DNA of 64,000 nucleotides from a virus. Position 1 is the first letter of the stretch; each line of letters opens with the position of its first letter. The notes beneath the pieces were generated by a model. It was not told the DNA's origin. It saw nothing but the letters and a program-made list of their open reading frames with translations, and made no database searches. Of the stretch, positions 48,005 to 54,796 are shown piece after piece. The stretch covers positions 1 to 64,000 of IMG/VR virus record IMGVR_UViG_3300034520_000068. The stretch is one strand, 5' to 3'. Position numbers and translations under genes: made by a program.

Positions 48005-48094
48005 ATGTGGCTGTGGGTAATCATGAGCTTTTATGTGAGCTTCTTTTTCGGCCTGTTCATAATAGCCTTGCTGAAAGCGGGAGGCGAGGACTAA
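48005..48094 (+). CDS. Tiny membrane peptide
   Basis: 29 residues, AAGGAGGGTTGATT upstream. One hydrophobic helix (MSFYVSFFFGLFIIALL) and an acidic end. The next start follows immediately after the stop codon. Confidence 0.55.
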   Translation: MWLWVIMSFYVSFFFGLFIIALLKAGGED

Positions 48095-48850
48095 TTGCTG
48101 ATTGAAAACACAATTTTTGGTATGCGAGATAAAGTCAAAATAGCCATAGAAAGGCTAAAAGAATACGAACCTCCTGAAGGCTACTATCTAGCCTTTAGCG
48201 GCGGCAAGGATTCGCAAACAGTATACGAACTTGCCAAAATAGCCGGAGTGAAATTCGATGCACACATGAACCTGACCAGCGTGGACCCGCCGGAAGTAAT
48301 CGAATTCGTGAAGAAAAATTATCCCGAGGTTGAACTGCACAGGCCGAAGAAAACAATGTTTCAGCTTATCATTGAAAATAAAACACCGCCAACAAGATTA
48401 ATGCGGTATTGTTGTAGAGAAATAAAAGAAGTTGGGGGTTCAGGCAGATTCGTTATAACAGGAATAAGGGCACAGGAAAGCACAAAGCGGGCTAAAAGGC
48501 GAATGGTTGAAGTATGCATGACCGATACAACAAAAAGATATATACATCCGATATTCGATTGGAGCGAAAGCGATGTATGGGATTTTATCAGAAGCAGGAA
48601 TTTAGCATATTGCAAACTTTATGACGAAGGCTGGAAAAGAATCGGATGTTTAGCCTGCCCGATGGCTTCGGAAAGAGAAAGGGAATTCCATCTGCAAATA
48701 TACCCACAATACAAAAAAGCTTATTTAAGGGCATTTGAGATTATGCTAAAAGCCAAAGGGAATGATGTTGAAACTCCTGAACAATTTATGCACTGGTGGA
48801 TATACGGGCAAGAGAAAATCCCAGAAGGGCAATTCTCAATATTTGATTAA
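48095..48850 (+). CDS. PAPS-reductase-like PP-loop ATP pyrophosphatase
   Basis: 251 residues from TTG 48095. The PP-loop SGGKDS (residues 35-40) and the C-terminal RIGCLACPMASEREREF with CCRE earlier match the phosphoadenosine phosphosulfate reductase / DndC-like group. DndC relatives are involved in DNA phosphorothioation; other relatives modify tRNA. The four Cys could hold a cluster. Phage versions are common but their substrate is unknown. No dndA/B/D/E genes are visible here. Confidence 0.85.
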   Translation: MLIENTIFGMRDKVKIAIERLKEYEPPEGYYLAFSGGKDSQTVYELAKIAGVKFDAHMNLTSVDPPEVIEFVKKNYPEVELHRPKKTMFQLIIENKTPPTRLMRYCCREIKEVGGSGRFVITGIRAQESTKRAKRRMVEVCMTDTTKRYIHPIFDWSESDVWDFIRSRNLAYCKLYDEGWKRIGCLACPMASEREREFHLQIYPQYKKAYLRAFEIMLKAKGNDVETPEQFMHWWIYGQEKIPEGQFSIFD

Positions 48851-48998
48851 CCCTCACTCATAAAATCAATCCTAACGCACAGAAATAGGGTAAATTGGGG
48901 CGAAAGTTCCCAAATAGTTATAAATATATCCCGAAATAATAAAGCCGTTTTAAAAGGCAATTTTGAGGGGGAGAAATTTAAATTGAGAAGGTGAGAGA
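48851..48998 (+). other. Gap of 148 bases with GCCGTTTTAAAAGGC-like hairpin
   Basis: A/T-rich, with one imperfect palindrome at 48943-48960. No promoter, gene or terminator is clear. Confidence 0.3.
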
Positions 48999-49484
48999 TT
49001 GATATTGGCGATAGACCCCGGCAACATCGAATCCGCTTATGTGATACTGGATAGAGATTTGAAGCCTATTGAGTTTGGGAAAGTTGAAAACAATAAACTG
49101 CTTCCTGTTATTGACAATGCTGAAATAATCGGCGTTAAAAGCATGGCAACAGAAATGGTAGCTTCTTATGGTATGCCTGTAGGAGCGGAAGTTTTTGAAA
49201 CCGTATTGTGGATAGGTCGTTTCTGGGAAAGGGCTGTGAAAAAAGGCTATGAAGTCGTAAAAATATACCGCAAAGATGTGAAAATGAATCTATGCCACAG
49301 CATGAACGCCAAAGATGGAAACATAATACAGGCACTTATAGACCGTTTTGCTTATGGCGTGTCGAACAGGGGCAAGGGTACAAAGAAAAATCCGGGATGG
49401 TTTTATGGATTCAAGAATGATATATGGCAAGCTTATGCGATTGGCGTGACATATTATGACCTGTATGTTGCAAAAGAAAATTAG
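48999..49484 (+). CDS. RuvC-like Holliday junction resolvase
   Basis: 161 residues from TTG 48999, with AAGGTGAG upstream. ILAIDPGNIESAYVIL holds the first catalytic Asp, ATEMVASYGMPVG a Glu, and DIWQAYAIGVTYYD the last acidic pair of the RNase H fold. Cleaves branched DNA from recombination or replication before packaging. Confidence 0.83.
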   Translation: MILAIDPGNIESAYVILDRDLKPIEFGKVENNKLLPVIDNAEIIGVKSMATEMVASYGMPVGAEVFETVLWIGRFWERAVKKGYEVVKIYRKDVKMNLCHSMNAKDGNIIQALIDRFAYGVSNRGKGTKKNPGWFYGFKNDIWQAYAIGVTYYDLYVAKEN

Positions 49485-49500
49485 AAAGCGAGGGCAAAAA

Positions 49501-49776
49501 ATGAAAGAAGATAAAATCCTAGTGGAATGTAAGTGCGGTAGCGAAGGGATAACCGTGGAACATTTTGATGACGAGATATATCTTTCATTCTGGATTGATA
49601 CATGGTATGCCGAACAGAAAAGCTTTTTAGAAGAAATATTAAAGCGACTTAAGATAGCGTGGACAATATTAAGAAAGGGCATGTATTTATATCAAGAAAT
49701 AATACTTACAAAAGACGAAGCAAAAAGACTATACGAATATTTGGGGAAAGTGACAGAACAAAAAATCAATTCCTGA
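49501..49776 (+). CDS. Conserved small phage protein
   Basis: 91 residues from ATG 49501. CKCGSEGITVEHFDDEIYLSFW is a pattern I know from many phages, function unknown; a C-terminal helix and DEAKRLYEYL follow. The start site sits in a recurring GCGAGGGC ribosome-site cassette. Confidence 0.7.
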   Translation: MKEDKILVECKCGSEGITVEHFDDEIYLSFWIDTWYAEQKSFLEEILKRLKIAWTILRKGMYLYQEIILTKDEAKRLYEYLGKVTEQKINS

Positions 49777-49793
49777 GCAAAGGGGGTAATTGG

Positions 49794-50345
49794 TTGAACT
49801 ACATATCCTATCAAGAAGCCGAGAAACTGTTTGAAGTCTGGCCCATGCTTGAGCGAATAAAAGAAAACTCAGCAATCGAAACCAAATTAATCGAAGCGGT
49901 AAAAAACGAGAATATTGACGAATGGATATACAGCCTGGCAATCGGCAACAAAGTATTGGACGACCTGCCGCATCCGCATACAAACTCAAGCCCGACAGAA
50001 AGAATTGCCATGAGCTATGCAAAAACAATAGAACACGAACTGCTAGACACAAGCGAAGAAGTCAAAAAAGAAATAATGCTGCTATTTTTGGTAGATATAA
50101 AGCTCAAAATAGCCTTCGATGGCCTGACACCATTGCAGCAAAAGATATTAAAACTATTCTACTGGGAGAAAAAGACATGGGCTGAAATACTTTCGCAGCT
50201 TGCTAAGGAAAAGGAATATTTAAGCAAACATCAGGCACAGGTCCAACGGAAGGAAGGCATAAGGCGATTAGCAATTACATCAAGGATTACGGTAAAGGTG
50301 TATGAGGATGTAATGAGGATAATTGAGAGGGGAGAAGGAAAATGA
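49794..50345 (+). CDS. Sigma-like / ArpU-like late regulator
   Basis: 183 residues from TTG 49794, with AAAGGGGGTAATTGG upstream. The C-terminal part (FDGLTPLQQKILKLFYWEKKTWAEIL...VQRKEGIRRLAI) is a region-4-type helix-turn-helix, as in ArpU and phage sigma-like late activators. It may turn on the minus-strand late transcript, for example by binding the CGTGCA array; that link is a hypothesis. Confidence 0.7.
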   Translation: MNYISYQEAEKLFEVWPMLERIKENSAIETKLIEAVKNENIDEWIYSLAIGNKVLDDLPHPHTNSSPTERIAMSYAKTIEHELLDTSEEVKKEIMLLFLVDIKLKIAFDGLTPLQQKILKLFYWEKKTWAEILSQLAKEKEYLSKHQAQVQRKEGIRRLAITSRITVKVYEDVMRIIERGEGK

Positions 50346-50794
50346 GAGGATATTGCGCTATAGGAATTGAAAATTGCAAGGATGAGAAAAACATAGGCAC
50401 TCTTTTCCGCACAGCATATATATTTGGTGCTAATTATATATTCACTATCAACAAGCGATATACTGGCCAATGTTCTGATACGCCAAAGTCATGGAGGCAT
50501 ATACCTTTATTCAATTATCCAACCTTTGAAGACTTCTATAATCACATGCCTTATGACTGCCGATTGGTCGGGGTTGAACTGGACGATAGGGCGCAATGGT
50601 TAAAATCATTCGTTCATCCAGAAAGATGTATTTATCTTTTGGGTGCAGAAGACCACGGATTAAGTAAAAAGGCATTGGAAAGATGCCATTACTTGGTAAA
50701 AATACCTGGTAATATATCGTTAAATGTCAGTGTTGCAGGTAGTATAGTGCTTTACGACAGAATTGCAAAAGCAACGGGAGGCGAGAATGCATGA
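50342..50794 (+). CDS. SpoU (TrmH-type) 2'-O-methyltransferase
   Basis: 150 residues, ATGA overlap with the regulator gene. The SPOUT knot motifs are clear: NIGTLFRTAYIFGANYIF, IYLLGAEDHGLS and VKIPGNISLNVSVAGSIVLYDRI. Size fits TrmL/TrmH-like enzymes that methylate tRNA ribose 2'-OH. Rare in phages. The substrate might be a phage or host tRNA, or one of the structured RNAs; unknown. Confidence 0.88.
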   Translation: MRGYCAIGIENCKDEKNIGTLFRTAYIFGANYIFTINKRYTGQCSDTPKSWRHIPLFNYPTFEDFYNHMPYDCRLVGVELDDRAQWLKSFVHPERCIYLLGAEDHGLSKKALERCHYLVKIPGNISLNVSVAGSIVLYDRIAKATGGENA

Positions 50795-51012
50795 TAACTT
50801 TCATGTATACGTGGGTAATAGTCAGCTTATTAGTGTCGTTGCCGCTTTTGTGGTTTATATTTATCAGAGTAATGTTTAAAGGAAGCTATGAAATCGAAGG
50901 TTTTTTTGCAACAGCCTATGTTATTAGCGTAACGTTATCTCCAATAATGAACATAGCGACGAATATATTTTTCGGGTATTTGTTGCTGAGAGTAAGCGGG
51001 ATTATAAGATGA
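50791..51012 (+). CDS. Membrane protein
   Basis: 73 residues, ATGA overlap with the SpoU gene. Two hydrophobic segments (WVIVSLLVSLPLLWFIFI and NIATNIFFGYLLL). Function unknown. Confidence 0.65.
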   Translation: MITFMYTWVIVSLLVSLPLLWFIFIRVMFKGSYEIEGFFATAYVISVTLSPIMNIATNIFFGYLLLRVSGIIR

Positions 51013-51035
51013 CAAGGAAAGCGAGGTCGAACACG

Positions 51036-51293
51036 ATGCCAGATATTAGGAAAATATTAGCAAAATGCAATATAAAGCGGTTTGGCTATGTACATGAAAA
51101 TTTGCTTGAAGCTGACATAAAAAATGGCTGTGGAATCCTCAAAATAACGGTAGACCCTGAAACAGCAAGGAATTTGCAAATAGCAAGTTTAAACGGAAAA
51201 CTCAAAGAAGGCGTATTGTTGCTTGTGGTAGATGCACAGGAGTTTAATAAGGCGTTTGAGGAGTTGAAGGAAAGCGAGGGCGAGGAAGGATGA
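51036..51293 (+). CDS. Hypothetical protein
   Basis: 85 residues from ATG 51036, chosen because GCGAGGTCGAACACG precedes it and nearly the same cassette precedes the gene at 51474. An in-frame ATG at 51009 overlapping the previous stop is the alternative. Mixed alpha/beta. No family recognised. Confidence 0.6.
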   Translation: MPDIRKILAKCNIKRFGYVHENLLEADIKNGCGILKITVDPETARNLQIASLNGKLKEGVLLLVVDAQEFNKAFEELKESEGEEG

Positions 51294-51481
51294 AAACACT
51301 ATTAAATGCAGTTATTTTAGCTTTAAGTGTGACCTGTCTAACTGTCTTTATAGTATACACAAGAAATATAACACCAGAAACACCAATGTTTAATACACTG
51401 AAGACTATAGCATATGGTTGGACTGGATTATACTTGCTGAGGCTATACTGGAAAGAAAGCGAGGGCGAACACGATGGCTAA
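51290..51481 (+). CDS. Membrane protein
   Basis: 63 residues, 4-base overlap with the previous gene, GCGAGGAAGG upstream. Two transmembrane stretches (LLNAVILALSVTCLTVFIVY and a shorter one at WTGLYLLRLYW). Confidence 0.65.
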   Translation: MKTLLNAVILALSVTCLTVFIVYTRNITPETPMFNTLKTIAYGWTGLYLLRLYWKESEGEHDG

Positions 51482-51668
51482 AGCGATATTGGAGTTGGAG
51501 ATGCCGGAAAGCTGTAGAGGTGGATGTCCATTTTATAAGATTTGCGATATTTGTGATATATTATCCGCTTGGAATCATCATATGCCTGTATATACGCCAA
51601 GCGAAGGCAGACGGGCAGACTGCCCATTGATAGACAAAGATGAGTTTTTGAAGAAGCATTATTTTTAG
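51474..51668 (+). CDS. Small Cys-rich protein
   Basis: 64 residues, overlapping the previous gene by 8 bases. CRGGCPFYKICDIC and a later CPLI suggest a metal-binding knuckle. Such proteins are common in phage early regions. Confidence 0.6.
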   Translation: MAKAILELEMPESCRGGCPFYKICDICDILSAWNHHMPVYTPSEGRRADCPLIDKDEFLKKHYF

Positions 51669-51679
51669 GGGGGAATAAC

Positions 51680-52114
51680 ATGAGATTAAGCAATGAACAA
51701 TTGAAACATATAAAGAAATGGTTTGCCGACTGTGAAGAAAAAGACTACATTCCTGAAAACGGCCTTACAATAGGCGGTTTGCTTGATACCATAGAATTTT
51801 TGCAACAGGAGAATGAGCAGCTTAAAGCACAAGCGGCAGTAATGAGAGAAGCTCTAAAAAGTATATACTATGGGCCATACCAAATGCATAAAGGCTATGT
51901 AGAAATACTTGAAGAAGCCCTCTCCACCGATGCAGGCAAAGATTATCATAATCCGACAGATATTGAGGCATTAAAGAAAGCAAGGGAAGCACTGGGGCAA
52001 GCGACATACACTGAAGAATTATTACCGGATTGGAAATACAAGAAGATTGTGTATGAAGCCATACGAGCCATAGATAAAGCGATTGGAGGCAGTCAGCATG
52101 AAAACAAAATATAA
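51680..52114 (+). CDS. Coiled-coil phage protein
   Basis: 144 residues, GGGGGGAATAAC upstream. Central coiled coil (LLDTIEFLQQENEQLKAQAAV) and C-terminal LKKAREALGQA...YEAIRAIDKAI helices, typical of early phage proteins of unknown role. Confidence 0.65.
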   Translation: MRLSNEQLKHIKKWFADCEEKDYIPENGLTIGGLLDTIEFLQQENEQLKAQAAVMREALKSIYYGPYQMHKGYVEILEEALSTDAGKDYHNPTDIEALKKAREALGQATYTEELLPDWKYKKIVYEAIRAIDKAIGGSQHENKI

Positions 52115-52340
52115 ATACCTGGTGTTTGAAAAGGCAGCTCAACAGTCACCCAAAACATCAGTTTGGGAGTGCAAAAACGCCAAAAGCGGGACGGTGTTAG
52201 GTATAGTCAAATGGTATGGCCCCTGGCGGCAGTATTGTTACTTCCCGACGGTACAGGCGGTTTATAGTGCTGGATGCTTAAATGATATGGCAGATTTTAT
52301 AAACCAATTAGAGATGATTGGAGGCGGTCAGGATGACTGA
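52098..52340 (+). CDS. Conserved small phage protein
   Basis: 80 residues from ATG 52098, TGGAGGCAGTCAGC upstream. VWECKNAKSGTVLGIVKWYGPWRQYCYFP is a conserved phage block (discontinuous here), function unknown. Overlaps both neighbours. Confidence 0.7.
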   Translation: MKTKYKYLVFEKAAQQSPKTSVWECKNAKSGTVLGIVKWYGPWRQYCYFPTVQAVYSAGCLNDMADFINQLEMIGGGQDD

Positions 52341-52488
52341 GCAAAAAGACAAACGTTGTGGAACATGCAGGCATTGTGTTGAAACAAAAGGAAAAGACGG
52401 CCTGCCGAAAACTTACTGCCGGTTGAACGGCCACAAAAGGGACAAAGATGACATGCAAGATTGTTTAGGGTGGAAGGAGAGGAAATAA
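52333..52488 (+). CDS. Small Cys-rich protein
   Basis: 51 residues from ATG 52333. CGTCRHC, YCRLNGH and DDMQDCLGW give a probable zinc site. Stops directly before the next ATG. Confidence 0.65.
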   Translation: MTEQKDKRCGTCRHCVETKGKDGLPKTYCRLNGHKRDKDDMQDCLGWKERK

Positions 52489-52683
52489 ATGTCAAAGTGC
52501 GATACATGTGCAAATCTGGAAGAAATAAATTGGGAATGGAACAATTCGGTTTATAATGATTGGGTTTGCAGGGCAAGAAAAGATGTGAATAATAGGGAAG
52601 ACGATTATTTTCCTGCAAGAGTAAAGAAATGCAATTATTACAAAATAATAAGAAGGAGGCAAGAGCATGAACGATACGATTGA
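52489..52683 (+). CDS. Small Cys-rich protein
   Basis: 64 residues, GGAAGGAGAGGAAATAA upstream. CDTCANLEE, VCRARKD and CNYYK mark a Cys-containing fold similar in style to the preceding gene product. Overlaps the next gene by 17 bases. Confidence 0.6.
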   Translation: MSKCDTCANLEEINWEWNNSVYNDWVCRARKDVNNREDDYFPARVKKCNYYKIIRRRQEHERYD

Positions 52684-52933
52684 ATTTGAACGCAAATACT
52701 TTGTAATTAAAATTGATGATGCGAATAAATATCTTAATGATGGTTACAGATTTTTACTTGCTGACTGTTTAATTAGAATAGAAGAAGGCAGGCGCAAAGA
52801 CGGTAAAAAAACTATGAATAATTATCTTGTAATCAATACAGATGAATCATATGCTAGCGAGATAGCCGAAATAATGAAAACGCATGGACACTATACTCCT
52901 GGCGGAGAAATAAAAGTAAATATTTCAAAATAA
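52667..52933 (+). CDS. Hypothetical protein
   Basis: 88 residues, AAGGAGGCAAGAGC upstream. FERKYFVIKIDDANKYL ... YLVINTDESYASEIAEIMKTHG is a known phage pattern without assigned function. Confidence 0.65.
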   Translation: MNDTIEFERKYFVIKIDDANKYLNDGYRFLLADCLIRIEEGRRKDGKKTMNNYLVINTDESYASEIAEIMKTHGHYTPGGEIKVNISK

Positions 52934-52951
52934 AGCGAAGGAGGCATGACC

Positions 52952-53359
52952 ATGACAAAAGAAGAAATCCTGGGCATGAAGCCTGGCAGAGAGCTTGATA
53001 TATTAGTAGCAGAAAAAGTTTTGGGCTGGCGTAGGGTAGAAGGACCGCACTATGATTATAACGGACCTTGCGAATACGGCGATGTGCTGATACCGCCAGA
53101 TATGAGCGAGGATGAAGCCTTTGCCATGATACCACCAATAGGTAAGGTGCCGTTAGGATATTTTATAACTGAAAGGTATTCCACCGACATATCGGCGGCA
53201 TGGGAAATAATCGAGAAATTTCCCATGTTTGAGATAGAAAAAAATGGTGACGGAATATGGTGCGTATTGATGGATGATAAATGGAAAAGATTTGTAGGCT
53301 ATGGAGAGACGGCACCTGAAGCCATTGCAAAAGCCACATTGCTGGCGAAGGAGGCTTAA
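52952..53359 (+). CDS. ABA-sandwich (BC1872-like) phage protein
   Basis: 135 residues from ATG 52952; ATG 52946 is too close to the ribosome site. MKPGRELDILVAEKVLGWR, then YSTDISAAWEIIEKFP and GETAPEAIAKATLLA, match the phage ABA sandwich domain family. Function unknown. Confidence 0.75.
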   Translation: MTKEEILGMKPGRELDILVAEKVLGWRRVEGPHYDYNGPCEYGDVLIPPDMSEDEAFAMIPPIGKVPLGYFITERYSTDISAAWEIIEKFPMFEIEKNGDGIWCVLMDDKWKRFVGYGETAPEAIAKATLLAKEA

Positions 53360-53360
53360 A

Positions 53361-53636
53361 ATGATAAGAAACGACACAATAGTTTACTTTGGCAACGGAA
53401 ACGTGATAATCAACATCGGCAGAAGAGAAGGACAAGATAAGCCCAGTGCCATAATATTCAGGAATTCAAGAAAATCTTTTGAAATTGGTGCAAAAGGAGA
53501 AGAACTGGAAGAATATGCAACAAAAGATACACGGGTGGTGTTGGATTTCGGCAATGTGGAATCCTTGAATGTTGTGTTAAAAAGATTAAATGAGTTAAAA
53601 ATGGCAATGGAAGAGGAAAAAAAGGAGAAGAAGTAA
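53361..53636 (+). CDS. Hypothetical protein
   Basis: 91 residues from ATG 53361, GAAGGAGGCTTAAA upstream. Beta N-terminus (TIVYFGNGNVIINIGRREG) and basic/acidic C-terminal helix (EEEKKEKK). Last plus-strand gene of early module B. Confidence 0.65.
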   Translation: MIRNDTIVYFGNGNVIINIGRREGQDKPSAIIFRNSRKSFEIGAKGEELEEYATKDTRVVLDFGNVESLNVVLKRLNELKMAMEEEKKEKK

Positions 53637-53637
53637 A

Positions 53638-53658
53638 AAAGGGGTGCAAAGCCCCTTT
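53638..53658. terminator. Bidirectional terminator-like hairpin
   Basis: AAAGGGG and CCCCTTT around a seven-base loop, between the convergent genes ending at 53636 and 53658. Confidence 0.6.
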
Positions 53659-53840
53659 CAATGCCAAAATAATGTATTTCCGCAACTAACAACGATACGC
53701 ATTATTATTATGGCAAGCGGAATCATAACAATAAAAAATAAAATCGTAGAACTTGTACTCATTGGAATTCTGTGACCACAATGTGGGCATACCTCTGCGT
53801 TATCAGCAATCATCTCGCCACAGGAATCACATTTTTTCAT
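53658..53840 (-). CDS. Zinc-ribbon membrane protein
   Basis: 60 residues, minus strand, in an otherwise plus-strand region. CDSCGEMIADNAEVCPHCGHR is a zinc ribbon, followed by one transmembrane helix (ILFFIVMIPLAIIIMRIVV). GGGGGATATTAAG precedes it. Its opposite orientation suggests a moron-type gene expressed separately, perhaps in the lysogen. Confidence 0.75.
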   Translation of the reverse strand: MKKCDSCGEMIADNAEVCPHCGHRIPMSTSSTILFFIVMIPLAIIIMRIVVSCGNTLFWH

Positions 53841-54058
53841 CTTAATATCCCCCTTTTTTCTTCAATCTTATCGAAAAATTGGCAATAATGCAATGCAAAA
53901 ATTTCCATTTCGATTATAACGCACAAAAATGGGGATTATAGCCGATATTATTTTCGTAGAATTAAATGGTCATGAACGAATAAAAACCCGCTAAAAAAGG
54001 CAAGCTAGGCGTTGGGAAAAGGGTATAAAAAATTTCCATTTGGAAGCCCAAGAATCAT
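53841..54058. other. Non-coding gap with a repeated AAAAATTTCCATTT
   Basis: 218 bases between divergent genes. AAAAATTTCCATTT occurs near 53897 and 54028. No gene; probably upstream control sequence for both neighbours. Confidence 0.4.
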
Positions 54059-54087
54059 TTGACAAATTTTTCAAACAAATATATAAT
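54059..54087 (+). promoter_or_regulatory. Perfect consensus promoter of the 54117 gene
   Basis: TTGACA (54059-54064), exactly 17 bases, TATAAT (54082-54087). Start expected near 54094, 23 bases before the ATG. No overlapping operator is obvious, so expression in the lysogen is likely. Confidence 0.9.
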
Positions 54088-54116
54088 AAAATCAAAAATG
54101 GAGGCGAAGGGAAATT

Positions 54117-54761
54117 ATGCTAAAGAGATATAGACAATTCCTTATCGGCTTTCTTCTTGGTGCATTATTATTCAGCATAATCCCAGTCAGTGCGGCGGTA
54201 CAGGAGTATATCCTCACAAAGTCCGAAACGAAAATCATCGTTGACGGAACCGAATTTACGGACGATAGCCTGCCAGTATTGAACTATAAGGGATATAATT
54301 ACATTCCTGCCGCAGTATTCAAAGGCATATGTGCGAAACTGGGATTAAGTTTTGAATGGGTGGGGGAGAAGAAGGAAATACAAATTCAGACGGGGAAGGG
54401 AGAGAAGGGTATGGCTACAACAGTAAAACAACCTACAGTGATGTATGAGACGATTGGTGGGAAGGAATATATAAGTGCCGAAGATTTAAAAGCATACTGC
54501 AAGGAATTATACGGGAACAAATTCTCAGTTGGATATGGGAAAAGCGACCCAACCTGGGCAAATATATATAGCAGAAAAGGTCTTGAATCTGCCAGACAGT
54601 TAATATCAGATAACCCAAGGGCTACAAGCGAAGAAGAATTAATAAAATCCGGTGTAATGCTTGAATTGCCTATAGAGTTTATTAATGGCAAAATTTATAT
54701 CACAAAAGAAACATTCGAGGATATTGTATTGCCGTTTATTGATAAGTGGGAAGCAAAATAA
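54117..54761 (+). CDS. Secreted protein with copper-amine-oxidase-N-like domain (moron)
   Basis: 214 residues, GGAGGCGAAGGGAAATT upstream. A signal peptide (FLIGFLLGALLFSIIPVSAA) is followed by KIIVDGTEFTDDSLPVLNYKGYNYIPAAVFKGI and IQIQTGKG, typical of the small Cu-amine-oxidase-N1/stalk domain seen in secreted Firmicutes proteins. A second similar half lies at residues 100-214. It has its own consensus promoter and a terminator, at the end of the late operon: a classical lysogenic-conversion arrangement. Confidence 0.82.
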   Translation: MLKRYRQFLIGFLLGALLFSIIPVSAAVQEYILTKSETKIIVDGTEFTDDSLPVLNYKGYNYIPAAVFKGICAKLGLSFEWVGEKKEIQIQTGKGEKGMATTVKQPTVMYETIGGKEYISAEDLKAYCKELYGNKFSVGYGKSDPTWANIYSRKGLESARQLISDNPRATSEEELIKSGVMLELPIEFINGKIYITKETFEDIVLPFIDKWEAK

Positions 54762-54795
54762 AAAAGGAGGTTCCAAGTCAGAACCTCCTTCATTT
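54760..54795. terminator. Bidirectional terminator between moron and late operon end
   Basis: AAGGAGGTTC (54764-54773) and GAACCTCCTT (54781-54790) form a perfect ten-pair stem with A-tracts on one side and T-rich sequence on the other. It serves both convergent transcripts. Confidence 0.85.
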
Positions 54796-54796
54796 A

